Part shown: piece after piece, positions 1 to 9,400 of the stretch
Numbering within the stretch: position 1 is the stretch's first letter
Layout: each line of letters starts with the position of its first letter
NCBI GenBank assembly: GCA_049613665.1
Contig: JBMZCV010000057.1
Span: 1-26,909 of the forward strand
DNA from: JBMZCV01 sp049613665
GTDB lineage: Bacteria > Bacteroidota > Bacteroidia > Chitinophagales > UBA2359
Length of the DNA: 26,909 bases
Direction: 5' to 3'
Position numbers and translations under genes: made by a program
Notes under the pieces: model-generated
Databases searched by the model: none
The model's input: the letters and a program-made list of their open reading frames with translations, nothing else
What the model was told of the DNA's origin: nothing

Positions 1-543
1 ATCTTGTGTTTCATTATCTATATTGACTACATATATGTTTGATAAATTATTGCCTACACTTGCTAAACCTGTGATTAAAAAATCGCCTAAACTATTTTCC
101 AATAACCCTAAACCTCTATTAACTGTTTGAGCTAATCCATAATGTTTATCCCATTCTAAGATACCTAAACTATCAAATTTCATCAAATACACGTTGCTAT
201 ACCAATAATCTGATACACGCTTAAATGCAGCAAAAGCAAAACCATTATCATTAGTTCGTATCAAAGTTCCAAAACCACTAATAAAAAAACCTTCTAAATT
301 TATGTTATAGCGTCTTTCCCATATTAGTTCCATATTCTGATTAAAAGCAATTAGCTGCAATCCATTTATATCAGTTTCTACATTAATATCATAATAAGCA
401 TTAGCAACAATAAAAGAACTATCAGTATATTCTAAAATATTAGTTCCATTGCTATAATATTCATCGTCTGGCGTATAAAATGTGTTTTGAGCATCAACAA
501 AAAGTGTAAGCACTAAAGATAATAGTATGATTATTTTTTTCAT
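1..543 (-). CDS. Secreted hypothetical protein, N-terminal part (runs off window)
   Basis: An uninterrupted frame of 181 codons runs on the minus strand from an ATG at 543 to the window edge, with no stop. It begins with a typical signal peptide (MKKIIILLSLVLTLFVDAQ), cleaved probably after the AQ pair, so the protein is exported. The mature part has repeated short beta-strand-like stretches such as FIVANAYYD, GLQLIAFNQNMELIWERRY, NGFAFAAFKR, YLMKFDSLGILEWDKHYG and GDFLITGLAS. This spacing (aliphatic strand, then D.LG..W...YG) resembles blade repeats of Bacteroidota secreted beta-propeller-like proteins that often end in a T9SS tail, but the C terminus lies outside the window. A terminator for the upstream gene lies just before it, so it probably has its own promoter. 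The exact function is unknown. Confidence 0.8.
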   Translation of the reverse strand, partial: MKKIIILLSLVLTLFVDAQNTFYTPDDEYYSNGTNILEYTDSSFIVANAYYDINVETDINGLQLIAFNQNMELIWERRYNINLEGFFISGFGTLIRTNDNGFAFAAFKRVSDYWYSNVYLMKFDSLGILEWDKHYGLAQTVNRGLGLLENSLGDFLITGLASVGNNLSNIYVVNIDNETQD

Positions 544-565
544 TAAAGCTTAATGTTTCATATAA

Positions 566-596
566 AAGCAGTAGTCTTTTTTACAGACTACTGCTT
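566..596 (-). terminator. Rho-independent terminator of the metzincin gene
   Basis: A perfect 12-bp inverted repeat (566-577 with 585-596, 7-nt loop) is followed on the minus strand by TTTTATAT. It lies 17 bp after the stop codon at 613 and separates this gene from the next minus-strand gene starting at 543. Confidence 0.75.
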
Positions 597-612
597 CTAA
601 AAATAAAATAAT

Positions 613-3600
613 TTATTTGATAATTACTAATTTGTTTTGGCTCAAAACCATAGCATCGGCATTTTGAATCGCACATAAGTAAATTCCTGCTTCCAATGTT
701 TCTGTATTTATTAAAGCATTTCCATGATGCAAATCTTGTATTTTGACTATTGCACCATCTATGCTATAAATTACTGCTTTTAGGTCGCTCGCTTGTTCCA
801 TTCCGTTGTAAGTTACAAATACTTGTTCTTTCGCTGGATTAGGCACTAAATTCATATTACTTATCGTAAGACTTGCCTTAGAGCTATGCCATTTGCCTGT
901 TGAAGGAATGATAATAGGCATTGCTGCTTGTCCATAATTTTCGTCAATGAAATTTAAAATATTACGAGCATAAATAGCTTGTGTTGTTTGACTACTCGCA
1001 ATGTCTTCGAGTGCTGTTGTTTCTCCATTTGTCAGTTCAGCATAGCTTCGGTTGCTTGTTCTTAGCCTTAATTGTAGCTCTTGTAGTTGCACAAATTGCT
1101 GTTTTTTCAATTCATCTTGCGGAAGAAGAGATAATACTTCGGCAGCCTTATCGTAGCGGCCATATTTGATTTGCAAGCGTACTTTTTGCCAAGCGGCTTG
1201 TTCTCTATCGCTTTGTTCCAACAAATTGATAGCTTCGTCAATATTTCCGCTTTTTTCATACTCTTTTACACTTCCTTTCAAGGCTACGGCTAGCTTATAT
1301 TCCAAATACGATATATCTTCGGTCAGTGCTTTATAAGCAAAACTGCTTTCTTCGTGAGTAGCTCGAATATTTTTGAGATTGTCAATTTCTGTTTTCAAAT
1401 CAAATAAATATTCCTCACAAGGCGGATTAGGACATTCATCACTCACATCATTCGGAAAGCAAAGTTCATTAAAATCAGTGTCGTGTTCAGTTTTAGTATA
1501 ATTTGCTCCTGCATCATAAATTGGTATATAATCTAAATTGCGATGGTGTAAATAGCTGAATATTGCTGTATTGCCTTGAGTATGTATATGCGTATTCGGA
1601 TTAAAGTAAGTGCTAAACTTATTACTAGCAGGAGCATTAGGATCGTTTGATATATAAATTCCCTGCTGTGGATGTATGCTACCATCTACTGCTTCGGTTC
1701 CATTGATAACAAGATTGTAGGCTGAATTAATATTTTCGTTACACTTTATTTTCAAGCCCAAGTTGTTTTGCGAAGCATATATGCTATTGTAAATATTTGT
1801 AAAGGTATTTTGAAAAATTTCAGATTCATCATTATCTGTTTGCATATATACGATACCTGTATTAGCATTCGCAGTTGTTGTTTCGCTAAAATGATTAAAC
1901 TTAGCTTTTGTCTCTTTACTACTTTCATTATATAAACCTACTGTATTTTGGCTAAAATCGTTTCCTACAATTTCAGCATCATCAGCACCAGCCACATATA
2001 CGCCTATCACACAGTTTGAAAATTGATTGGCAGTATTTGCATTATAGTTCGTAGCTTCTGCCTGTCCGATGTTTAAGTCCGTAAGTGTTCCGCCGTTTGT
2101 TGCGGATATGCCTATGGTAAAGTCTGTAAAGCTATTATTTTTTGGAAGATTGTAGCCTGCATCTACGCTATAAATGCCATAGTCACTGCCGCCGCCTGTA
2201 CCTACAAAGTCGCAGGCATCAAAGGTAATACCATGAGTGTCCCACATGCTTACATACGGTTTTGGCAGTTCTTCGTCGCTAGTGAAACTGCAATTGCGAA
2301 ACTGACTGTAATTTTGGTGAGCATAACGCATAAATTCTACCGCTCGTCTGTTGTTGGTAAAAGTGCTATTTTCGGCATATACGATACCACCGTAATAATT
2401 GCTATCGCCACCACTTTCTCGTTTTTTCGTTGTAATAGACGAGCCTGCATTTTCTATGATAGCATCATTTTTTAGAATAACTACTCCAGGCCCATTAGCA
2501 TCTAAGTTTAAGTTTTCGTAGTCTGCTACCGTAAGATTTTCTACATTGTTAGTGCCAAATAAAGTGTTGTGTGCGATATTGCTTTTTCCGTGAACTTCGA
2601 TGCCTTGCCATCTTTTGCCATCGCAAATATTAGTGATTAAACCGCCATCAACAATTAGTTTTGCACCACGTTCTACTATTATTTTGCTTTGATGAGGCAT
2701 ACGCACACCACATTCAATGCTTAATGTAGCACCAGATTTTACAACAATATCTTGATACATTCTAATATCAAAATCCCAAACTTCTGAATTTGTTATTTCG
2801 TGAGGGCGACTGCTGTTATAAGGGCAGTCTTCTACAAAATATCTAGCGTTGGTAAATGCCAAAGCTCTCTGCATAATGCCTGCCTGCATAGGCGAGATAT
2901 AGTTATTACTTTTGTAACCTCCCATTAAATTGTTGGTATAACGGTCATCTGGAATATCTATATTTGGATGATTCCAATCAGCTAAATGAGCACAATCACT
3001 AGGAGAGGCATATACATCTGACAAATACTCAAAGTCATTTTCATCACAGATAGCCTCACCAACATCGTTTGCTCCATTATAAGTGTGTCTTAATCCTAAA
3101 ATATGTCCTAATTCGTGAGCTAATAAATGTGCTTTTCCATGAGCACCTTCAATTCCTCTAAATATGACAATTTCAGGCAAATACTCTAAATTTGAATAAC
3201 TTGCACTAGGAGCAGCACCGCCAACATTGGGATTATTGTCTTGCCAAATTCCTGCTACCCAATATACATTTACATATCCAGACATATTGAAATTTGGATT
3301 ATTAGTTATTACTGTTTGACCCAAAATATCTTCTATACTTGCTGCCGTATGAGCCTCATTATTTTGATAGAAAAAAATGCGTTCTTCACCTTCCTCGCCC
3401 AAACTAAAAGTAATTCTAGTATCAAATTCAGGCAATTCATCTTCAGGAGCAAGAATAGGATCACTTGGATTAGACAAGTCTTGAGCGGCCGCCCAAAAAA
3501 GTGAACCATCATATTTTCGGTTTGTTCGAGTAAGAATATCTAAAAGTATGGCTCTATCTTCTGGCGTATCTTCCCAATGATTAGGATTATTAGGGTCTTC

Positions 3601-3889
3601 TGACTGAAAAATATGAAATGCCAATTTCAAAGTTTTGCGTGGCGTATCTTTCAAAGGAGTGCTGCCGTCAGGTATCCAATTAGATTTGTCGCCATAAAAA
3701 GGTTCATCGTCAATAATATTATTATTGCTTCCTGTACCTTCCCCATTTATACCACACGGATAATAGCGATATGCAAGATTGCTATTTGGGTCTGGGTCGC
3801 CATTGTCAAGTACCACACATATATCTTGTGCATTTACCCCCCCCCATCATAACAATTAGATTAATTAAAACTAAAAATAATTTTTTCAT
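613..3889 (-). CDS. Secreted metzincin (M43/pappalysin-like) protease with beta-helix and T9SS tail; frameshifted in a G9 tract
   Basis: Probably an exported zinc protease anchored or released by type IX secretion. From 3816 downward the frame is open for 1067 residues but lacks a signal peptide. A clear one, MKKLFLVLINLIVMMGG, starts at the ATG at 3889 in another frame. Removing one G from the nine-G run (3837-3845) joins them into a 1091-residue protein with the signal end VNAQ followed by DICVVLDNG. In that numbering, HELGHILGLRH (about 258-268) is the HExxHxxGxxH zinc motif, and NNLMGG about 50 residues later fits the metzincin Met-turn. A central region of roughly 400 residues, rich in N, G and short strands, looks like a right-handed beta-helix. 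A charged helical stretch follows, then a type A sorting domain (PNPAKEQVFVTYNG to the end). The gene has its own terminator. The state of the reading frame in vivo is unknown. Confidence 0.85.
3837..3845. repeat. Nine-base homopolymer (G9 on the coding strand) inside a signal peptide
   Basis: Nine C on the + strand correspond to nine G in the coding strand of the metzincin gene, right after codons for the hydrophobic core of the signal peptide. With nine G the frame closes after about 27 residues (ending KCTRYMCGT). With eight G it continues into the protease. Such tracts slip during replication and can act as on/off switches, but they are also a common site of sequencing error. Confidence 0.85.
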
Positions 3890-4270
3890 GATTAAAACAT
3901 TTAATAAAAGATTAAAAAAAAGTGTTTGGTATCTAAGAAAAAGACAAAGCAACGCCCTTAGACTTTGCCGAAAGTCTTTTAGTATTAAAATGTTATGTAA
4001 GTAAGTTATTGTAAAAAAAAGTAGTAACAAGTGTTAGTAAAACACTCAAAAAAGAAGCGATGTCTGTGTAAGTATTTATTTTTTAGGTTTTGAAAAATGT
4101 AAAATCTTTTGGTTTCAACGAATATAAAATATTTTTGTTAGAAATGCAAGCTTATTACTGCTTTTTGTTTATTATTTTTTAGGGAAATGTTATAACTTTA
4201 CTTTTCAAAAAAAACATAAAAGCTTGATTATCAAACAATTATGTCAAATATTTAGAACATAAATTAGCCA
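3890..4270. other. Intergenic leader of the metzincin gene; no gene seen
   Basis: About 380 bp of very AT-rich DNA lie upstream of the minus-strand start at 3889. I see no coding frame with family-like features and no exact TAnnTTTG promoter on the minus strand. A small hairpin (AGACTTT, loop GCCG, AAAGTCT) sits at 3960-3977, about 70 bp before the start codon. Its role is unknown. Confidence 0.4.
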
Positions 4271-4274
4271 ACAA

Positions 4275-4310
4275 AAAAAGGGCATTTCTAGTTGTAGAAA
4301 TGCCCTTTTT
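4275..4310 (-). terminator. Rho-independent terminator of the ABC permease gene
   Basis: A perfect 16-bp inverted repeat (4275-4290 with 4295-4310, 4-nt loop) has an A-run on one side and a T-run on the other. On the minus strand it lies 34 bp after the permease stop codon and ends in a T-rich tract. It could work in both directions. Confidence 0.85.
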
Positions 4311-4344
4311 CTGAAAATATTTTCATTTTGCATCAAAAAAAAAA

Positions 4345-5562
4345 CTACATCTTAGTCTTCACATCTAAAGCATCACGCAAGCCATTTCCCAACAAATTGA
4401 AAGCCAACACCAAAACCAAAATAGCAAGTCCCGGAATAATCGCTAAAAACGCCTTGCTCGTGCCGACATACGCATAATATTCGTTCAACATCGTACCCCA
4501 CGAAGGAGCAGGCGGCTGCACGCCAATACCCAAAAAGCTCAAACCAGCTTCTATAATGATAGCCGAAGCGAAATTTGCTGCCGTAATCACCACAACAGGC
4601 CCCACGATATTCGGCAAAATATGGCGAACGATAATGCGAAAGTTATTGAAACCCAAGCTATAAGCCGCTTCGATATATTCTTTCTCTCGCACACTCAAGA
4701 CCTGCCCACGCACAATACGAGCAATTTCTACCCACATCGTCAGACCAACAGCCAAATAAATTTGCCAAAACTCACGTCCAAGCGTCAAAATAAGTGCGAA
4801 AACCAACAACAATAAGGGAATAGACCAAAAAACATTGATGAGCCACATAATAAAATCATCGGTGCGGCCACGAAAATAGCCAGCTATCGAACCTAATGTT
4901 ACGCCAATGAGGAGGGAAATCAAAACGGCCATTAGACCAACCGACAAAGACACTCGCACACCGAGAATTAAGCGGCTCAAATTGTCACGGCCAAACTTAT
5001 CTGTACCGAGCAAATAGCGTTTTTTCACAATCAAATTTTCTTTCACTTCTTTTTGCAAAAAGCTCAAATCTGCGGTTTGTTGCTTGCCATCAATGTCTAT
5101 AAAACTCACTTTTTGGCCCAAAAGCTGCACATTTGCGTCAGAAGCCAGAGGAAAAACCACATCTACTAGCGAAATAGTATCTTTTTCGGCAGAAGCCGCA
5201 CCACCCAAAAATGGCTGAACGATAATGTTTGCACCTTCAATTTGGTAGCCTTCCATCGGCACTTGCTGATATTTATTTTGGCGGCCAGAAGCTACTAATT
5301 TCAAAAAACCTTCTTTTTCTATCGGTCTATTTTTGTGCTTTTGCAACATCTGCACCGAAAAGTTGGGCGATTGTGTCGCTATTTCTAGCACTTGTTCATT
5401 AGCATTTGGCGTAGAATCTGGTGCGATGATATGACCAAAAATCGCCACGAAAATCGCTAAAAAAATGACGATAAGACCAAAAATAGCAGGTTTGTTTTTG
5501 AATAAACGTTTGACGGCTTTCTGATTGGGCGATAAATATTTGTCTGTTTGTTCTTGTTTCAT
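4345..5562 (-). CDS. Peptide/nickel-type ABC transporter permease (OppC/DppC family)
   Basis: Inner-membrane subunit of a binding-protein-dependent importer for oligopeptides or similar solutes. Of 405 residues, 1-25 are cytoplasmic and charged, and 26-46 form the first membrane helix (OppC_N-like). About 130 residues of extracytoplasmic insert follow, longer than in Escherichia coli OppC and often seen in Bacteroidota. The family hallmark LLGTDKFGRDNLSRLILG lies at about 184-201. At least five further hydrophobic segments follow between 203 and 395. The EAA loop that contacts the ATPase is at about 298-315 (EAAYSLGFNNFRIIVRHILP). No partner permease, ATPase or solute-binding protein is adjacent, and a terminator follows directly, so it is transcribed alone; the partners must be elsewhere. 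The ATG at 5562 starts a natural N terminus. The substrate cannot be told from sequence. Confidence 0.92.
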   Translation of the reverse strand: MKQEQTDKYLSPNQKAVKRLFKNKPAIFGLIVIFLAIFVAIFGHIIAPDSTPNANEQVLEIATQSPNFSVQMLQKHKNRPIEKEGFLKLVASGRQNKYQQVPMEGYQIEGANIIVQPFLGGAASAEKDTISLVDVVFPLASDANVQLLGQKVSFIDIDGKQQTADLSFLQKEVKENLIVKKRYLLGTDKFGRDNLSRLILGVRVSLSVGLMAVLISLLIGVTLGSIAGYFRGRTDDFIMWLINVFWSIPLLLLVFALILTLGREFWQIYLAVGLTMWVEIARIVRGQVLSVREKEYIEAAYSLGFNNFRIIVRHILPNIVGPVVVITAANFASAIIIEAGLSFLGIGVQPPAPSWGTMLNEYYAYVGTSKAFLAIIPGLAILVLVLAFNLLGNGLRDALDVKTKM

Positions 5563-5623
5563 ATATTTGATGGCTTAAAATTGTCGTTTTTGTCTATGTG
5601 CTAAATCCTGAAAAATAACGGCA

Positions 5624-5680
5624 CGCCCTGTTAGTTGCTGGTGATAACACACAGCAACGGCAGGCGTTTTCGTTTTTTTA
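5624..5680. other. Imperfect GC-rich hairpin with T-rich 3' side, function unclear
   Basis: GTTGCTG (5634-5640) pairs with CAGCAAC (5652-5658), and CGCCcTG (5624-5630) pairs with CAGGCG (5661-5666). A T-rich stretch follows on the + strand. It looks like a plus-strand terminator, yet no plus-strand gene lies upstream. It may be a relic, or part of the leader of the minus-strand permease gene. Confidence 0.35.
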
Positions 5681-5720
5681 ATAAATTAGAATTGCTACAA
5701 AGAAAGTGAAATTAATTTGA

Positions 5721-5728
5721 TAACTTTG
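5721..5728 (+). promoter_or_regulatory. Possible -7 promoter element for the nuclease-helicase gene
   Basis: TAACTTTG matches the Bacteroidota -7 consensus TAnnTTTG. No good TTTG is found at the usual 19-21 bp upstream. If used, transcription would begin just before the perfect hairpin at 5742-5806. Confidence 0.3.
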
Positions 5729-5741
5729 CGAAGCAATACTT

Positions 5742-5806
5742 TTTTAAACAAAATTTTAGACATACTATTTCTCAAAGAAATAGTATGTCTAAAATTTTGT
5801 TTAAAA
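5742..5806. repeat. Perfect 31-bp inverted repeat with 3-nt loop
   Basis: Positions 5742-5772 are exactly complementary to 5776-5806, leaving only the loop CAA. The stem contains the motif ACATACTATTT, also found at the stem of the hairpin at 10864-10942. It lies in the 430-bp gap between divergent genes and follows a possible promoter. It has no strong T-tail of its own, so a plain terminator is less likely than a palindromic mobile-element relic or an RNA leader structure. Confidence 0.85.
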
Positions 5807-5992
5807 TCTCTGAAAAATATCTTGCTTTGTGCAAAAATACAATTTTATAGCGTTTTTTACGCAAAAAAAAGAACTTCGTCAAACATTAAAAATAAAATAT
5901 CTACTTGTGAAAACTAACACACTGATTTTCAAGGCGTTAGCAAATCAAATAGGCTATATTAATTAGTGCTTGGCACTTCGCATCAAACTTAC

Positions 5993-8900
5993 ATGAAACA
6001 ACAAACTTTTCCTCCTATTACGGCTTCACATTTCTACTCGCTCATGCTCGGAATTGTAACCGATAAGCGACAAGAACAATATCATCACAAGCTTTTTGAG
6101 CTAAACGCTGTTTATACGCTTTTGCTAAAACAATTGACTAAAAAAGAACAGCAATTTTTTGCAACGGCTTATTCTCGTTCTATTTTTGTGTTCGATTATT
6201 TTCGTGTGCCGCAAAATATTGTCAAACCTTTGTTTCGTCTTGGTGCCTTGATGCGTGAATTGTTTGTAGATGAAAATTATCCTATTTCTGAATTGCAGTA
6301 TGTAGAAGCCGTTTCAGCAGTCGCAAATGCCGTTTGTTATTTTTCTAATGAGCCTATTCCGCAACAAGTTACAGCCGTTTTCGCTCATTTGGAACAAGAG
6401 GAAACAAAAAACATTGAAAATGAAACAGCCGTTATTGAAAAAGATGTCGATTTTTTGCCAATCGTAGCTTTGCATATTAGCGAAATGCTGAAAACGGAAG
6501 ACGATAAACCGTATTTCAAAATCATAGGGCAGGCAGAAGGCATTGGAAAAGTTTGCATTTTTGTTTGGGAAAAAATGAGCTATTTGCAGAAGCTTGTTTG
6601 GAAATATGCACGTATCAATTTTACAAACTTAAAATCGAAAATCAATAAGGAGGAAACAGCCGAAAGCAAGCTGATTTATTACACAACAGCGACAACACTT
6701 ATCACGCTTGACCCAGATTTTTTGGTAGATGCCTCTGTGATTGCGATGTGTCGCCTGCGATATTCTGTCAATCCGATTTGGAATTTGCTGGGCAATTTTA
6801 CATCTATGTTGGCCAATTTTTACACCCTGCGAGGAAATATGGTCAATGATTATTTAGATAGATATTTGATTGACAACCGCACTTCGCCGCAAGAACTTTT
6901 TGCTCAAAGTATTCAAAACAAACCACTTTTAGCACTTTTGTTCACTCACGAAGACGAAAGCAAGGTAATAAAAGAAGTTGCTGCCCACTTTTTGACCATA
7001 GAACACGATTTTGTACGAAATTACAAACAACATGATTTATCGCTAGAACCTACTTTTTTGTCGGAAAAATACGGTTTGCGTGGCCGCCTTGATGTGTTGG
7101 TAGAATACGAAAAAGAACCGTATCGCAAAGATGTCATTGAGCTAAAAACCAGCAAAGACCCGCAAAATTATAGAATGCCTATTTATCCAAAAGATGCTTT
7201 GCAGGCTGTTTGTTATAACTTGTTGATAAGTGCCACCAACCCAGATTTTACGATTAGTAGTGCCATTTTATATTCGAGTGCAGCACCGAGTCAAAACCCT
7301 TTGCGAAATGCTCCAAACACTATCACACATCAACGACAGGCTTTGTTTATTCGCAATTGCATTGCTTATTATTCCTATAAACTCACGATTGAGCCAGAAC
7401 GCATTTTGAAGTTTATTGATGAAAAATATTTTAAAGCAAATGGCCTTTGGGATAGCCAAAAATTGGAAATTCGACATTTTAGAAGCGTTATTTATAGAGC
7501 TTCAGAAGTAGAAAAAGCATATTTTTATAATTTTGTTAAGTTTATAGCCAGAGAATATCGTTCTGCAAAAGTAGGAAACAATAATCAGCGAACAAATGAG
7601 GGTTTTGCGACACTTTGGAATCAGAGTTTGAAAGAAAAAGAGTTGAATTATAAGGTGTTGGCTTATCTCAAATTTGAGAAAACAGTAGTGCAAAATGGCC
7701 GTAAAAATTTATTTTTCAAAAAAACGAAAGATAAAACCATACCTATTTCTACTTTTCGTCAAGGCGACTTTATTTTATTGTTTCCGCAAACTGTCGAAAA
7801 TTCTTTGCAGCCAACACAGCATCAAGTTATAAAAGGTACGATTCAAGAAAATGGCGATGATTATCTCATTATTTCGCCTTTGAATCAATTTATGAAAGAA
7901 AGTTATTTCACAAAATTCAAATATTGGGCATTGGAAGCAGAGCTTTTTGAGCTAGGTTTTAGAGCGATGTACCAATCTTTACACCAATTTTTGAGCCTTT
8001 CGCCTAAGAAAAAAAATCTTTTGCTCGGACTCACGCCACCACAAACCATTGTGCCGAATTTTCCATTTATCGCACCGCCAGATATAGTTTTGAAAGACAA
8101 ACAAAAAGAAATTTTGGCAAAAGCATTGTCTGCAAAAAATTATTTCTTGCTGCAAGGCCCTCCAGGAACAGGCAAAACGAAAGTGATGTTGCGGACTTTG
8201 GTAATGAATTTGTTGCAAAACCCAGAAGAGAAAATCCTTTTGCTTGCTTACACCAATCGTGCCGTAGATGAAATGTGCGAAGCCTTGACACTCATTGAGC
8301 CGCAGCCGCCATTTATTCGTTTGGGATATAGTCATTCCACCGTTCACACCGATGCTCTGCTCTCTCGAAAAGCAAAAAACAAAAGCTTGCATGAAGTTAG
8401 AAAATCCATTTTGACGCATCGAATTTATGTTTCTACCGTTATTACTTATTTGCGAAGCCCAGAGTTGCGATACAAAATGCGTTTTACAACAGCGATTGTC
8501 GATGAAGCTTCGCAATTGTTAGAGCCGCAAATTGTCGGTATTTTGGGAAAAGTGCAGCGTTTTATTCTCATTGGCGATGAAAAACAATTGCCAGCCGTTG
8601 TGACACAAAGCGAAGATGGCGTGCATACTGATTCGCCTTTGCTACATGACATTGGCATCAAGGATTTGTGTGTGTCGATGTTTGAGCGAATGCTGAAAAA
8701 TTGTAAAGAAAAAGCGTGGCATCATGCCTACGATATGTTGGAACATCAAGGCAGAATGCACCAATTGATACAAGATTTTCCGAGCCAACAATATTATGCA
8801 GGTAAGTTGCAGCCGTTTTTGCCACAGCAATATGCCGAAATGTCCGATTATTCGCCTTACCATTCCGATTTTATGAAAGCAGTTTTAGGCGAAAATCGGT

Positions 8901-9400
8901 TGGTGTATATAAAAACAAAAAGCGAAAATAAGCGAAATGTCAATTTGGAAGAAGCAAAAATTACGAGTTGGCTTATCAAAGAAATACGAAAAATGTGGGG
9001 CGACAAGTTTTCGAGCAAAACGCTAGGCGTAATTACACCTTATAGAGCTCAAATTGCAGAAATCAAGAGTCAATTGCCACAAATTTGGCGAGAAGAAGTG
9101 ACGGTAGATACAGTTGAACGTTATCAAGGTAGTCAGCGTGACATTATCATCATTTCGATGGCCGTAAATCATGTTCAACAACTCGATTTACTGCACGTTT
9201 TGAGCGAAGACGGCACAACAGACAAAAAACTAAATGTAGCTTTGACTCGTGCAAAACAGCATCTTATTTTGATTGGCTGCGAATCTATTTTGCAAGAAAG
9301 TCCAATTTATAAGCCTTTGCTTGATTTTTATAGCAAAAATGGCAAAATTATTACTGATACAAGTGCGGTTTTTGCAGAAAAAACGACAGCTATTTTTTAA
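5993..9400 (+). CDS. Dna2-like nuclease-helicase: PD-(D/E)XK nuclease fused to SF1 (UPF1/DNA2-type) helicase
   Basis: Probably a DNA end-processing enzyme acting in repair, replication or defence. Numbering from the ATG at 5993 (1135 residues): the N-terminal 330 residues are unassigned. RGRLD (D367), IELK (E383, K385) and a Q-x2-x-Y pattern (QAVCY from Q404) form a RecB/Cas4-type nuclease core. The helicase follows with motif I GPPGTGKT (722-729), motif II DEAS (837-840), motif III GDEKQLP (861-867), GVITPYRAQ (motif IV region), VERYQGSQRD (motif V) and LNVALTRAKQ (motif VI). Unlike Dna2, Cas4 or AddB, no CxxC or four-cysteine Fe-S set flanks the nuclease. A GTG at 5966 would add nine residues of no clear quality, so the ATG is preferred. 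Its last 35 codons are duplicated downstream. The length is typical of bacterial fusions of this kind. Confidence 0.88.
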   Translation: MKQQTFPPITASHFYSLMLGIVTDKRQEQYHHKLFELNAVYTLLLKQLTKKEQQFFATAYSRSIFVFDYFRVPQNIVKPLFRLGALMRELFVDENYPISELQYVEAVSAVANAVCYFSNEPIPQQVTAVFAHLEQEETKNIENETAVIEKDVDFLPIVALHISEMLKTEDDKPYFKIIGQAEGIGKVCIFVWEKMSYLQKLVWKYARINFTNLKSKINKEETAESKLIYYTTATTLITLDPDFLVDASVIAMCRLRYSVNPIWNLLGNFTSMLANFYTLRGNMVNDYLDRYLIDNRTSPQELFAQSIQNKPLLALLFTHEDESKVIKEVAAHFLTIEHDFVRNYKQHDLSLEPTFLSEKYGLRGRLDVLVEYEKEPYRKDVIELKTSKDPQNYRMPIYPKDALQAVCYNLLISATNPDFTISSAILYSSAAPSQNPLRNAPNTITHQRQALFIRNCIAYYSYKLTIEPERILKFIDEKYFKANGLWDSQKLEIRHFRSVIYRASEVEKAYFYNFVKFIAREYRSAKVGNNNQRTNEGFATLWNQSLKEKELNYKVLAYLKFEKTVVQNGRKNLFFKKTKDKTIPISTFRQGDFILLFPQTVENSLQPTQHQVIKGTIQENGDDYLIISPLNQFMKESYFTKFKYWALEAELFELGFRAMYQSLHQFLSLSPKKKNLLLGLTPPQTIVPNFPFIAPPDIVLKDKQKEILAKALSAKNYFLLQGPPGTGKTKVMLRTLVMNLLQNPEEKILLLAYTNRAVDEMCEALTLIEPQPPFIRLGYSHSTVHTDALLSRKAKNKSLHEVRKSILTHRIYVSTVITYLRSPELRYKMRFTTAIVDEASQLLEPQIVGILGKVQRFILIGDEKQLPAVVTQSEDGVHTDSPLLHDIGIKDLCVSMFERMLKNCKEKAWHHAYDMLEHQGRMHQLIQDFPSQQYYAGKLQPFLPQQYAEMSDYSPYHSDFMKAVLGENRLVYIKTKSENKRNVNLEEAKITSWLIKEIRKMWGDKFSSKTLGVITPYRAQIAEIKSQLPQIWREEVTVDTVERYQGSQRDIIIISMAVNHVQQLDLLHVLSEDGTTDKKLNVALTRAKQHLILIGCESILQESPIYKPLLDFYSKNGKIITDTSAVFAEKTTAIF

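Noticed and set aside
3806..4030. A 74-codon minus-strand frame
   Set aside because: It is not a separate gene. Its end is the signal peptide of the metzincin gene in the frame before the G9 tract; the part above 3889 is leader DNA.
5717..5917. A 66-codon plus-strand frame before the nuclease-helicase
   Set aside because: It is mostly the translated palindrome at 5742-5806, with no protein-like features.
5966..5992. GTG start nine codons upstream of the nuclease-helicase ATG
   Set aside because: The added residues have no conserved character, and the ATG at 5993 gives a natural N terminus.
7979..8515. A 178-codon minus-strand frame inside the nuclease-helicase
   Set aside because: It is antisense to the conserved helicase motifs and its sequence is low quality (many F, Q, C), so it is a shadow frame.
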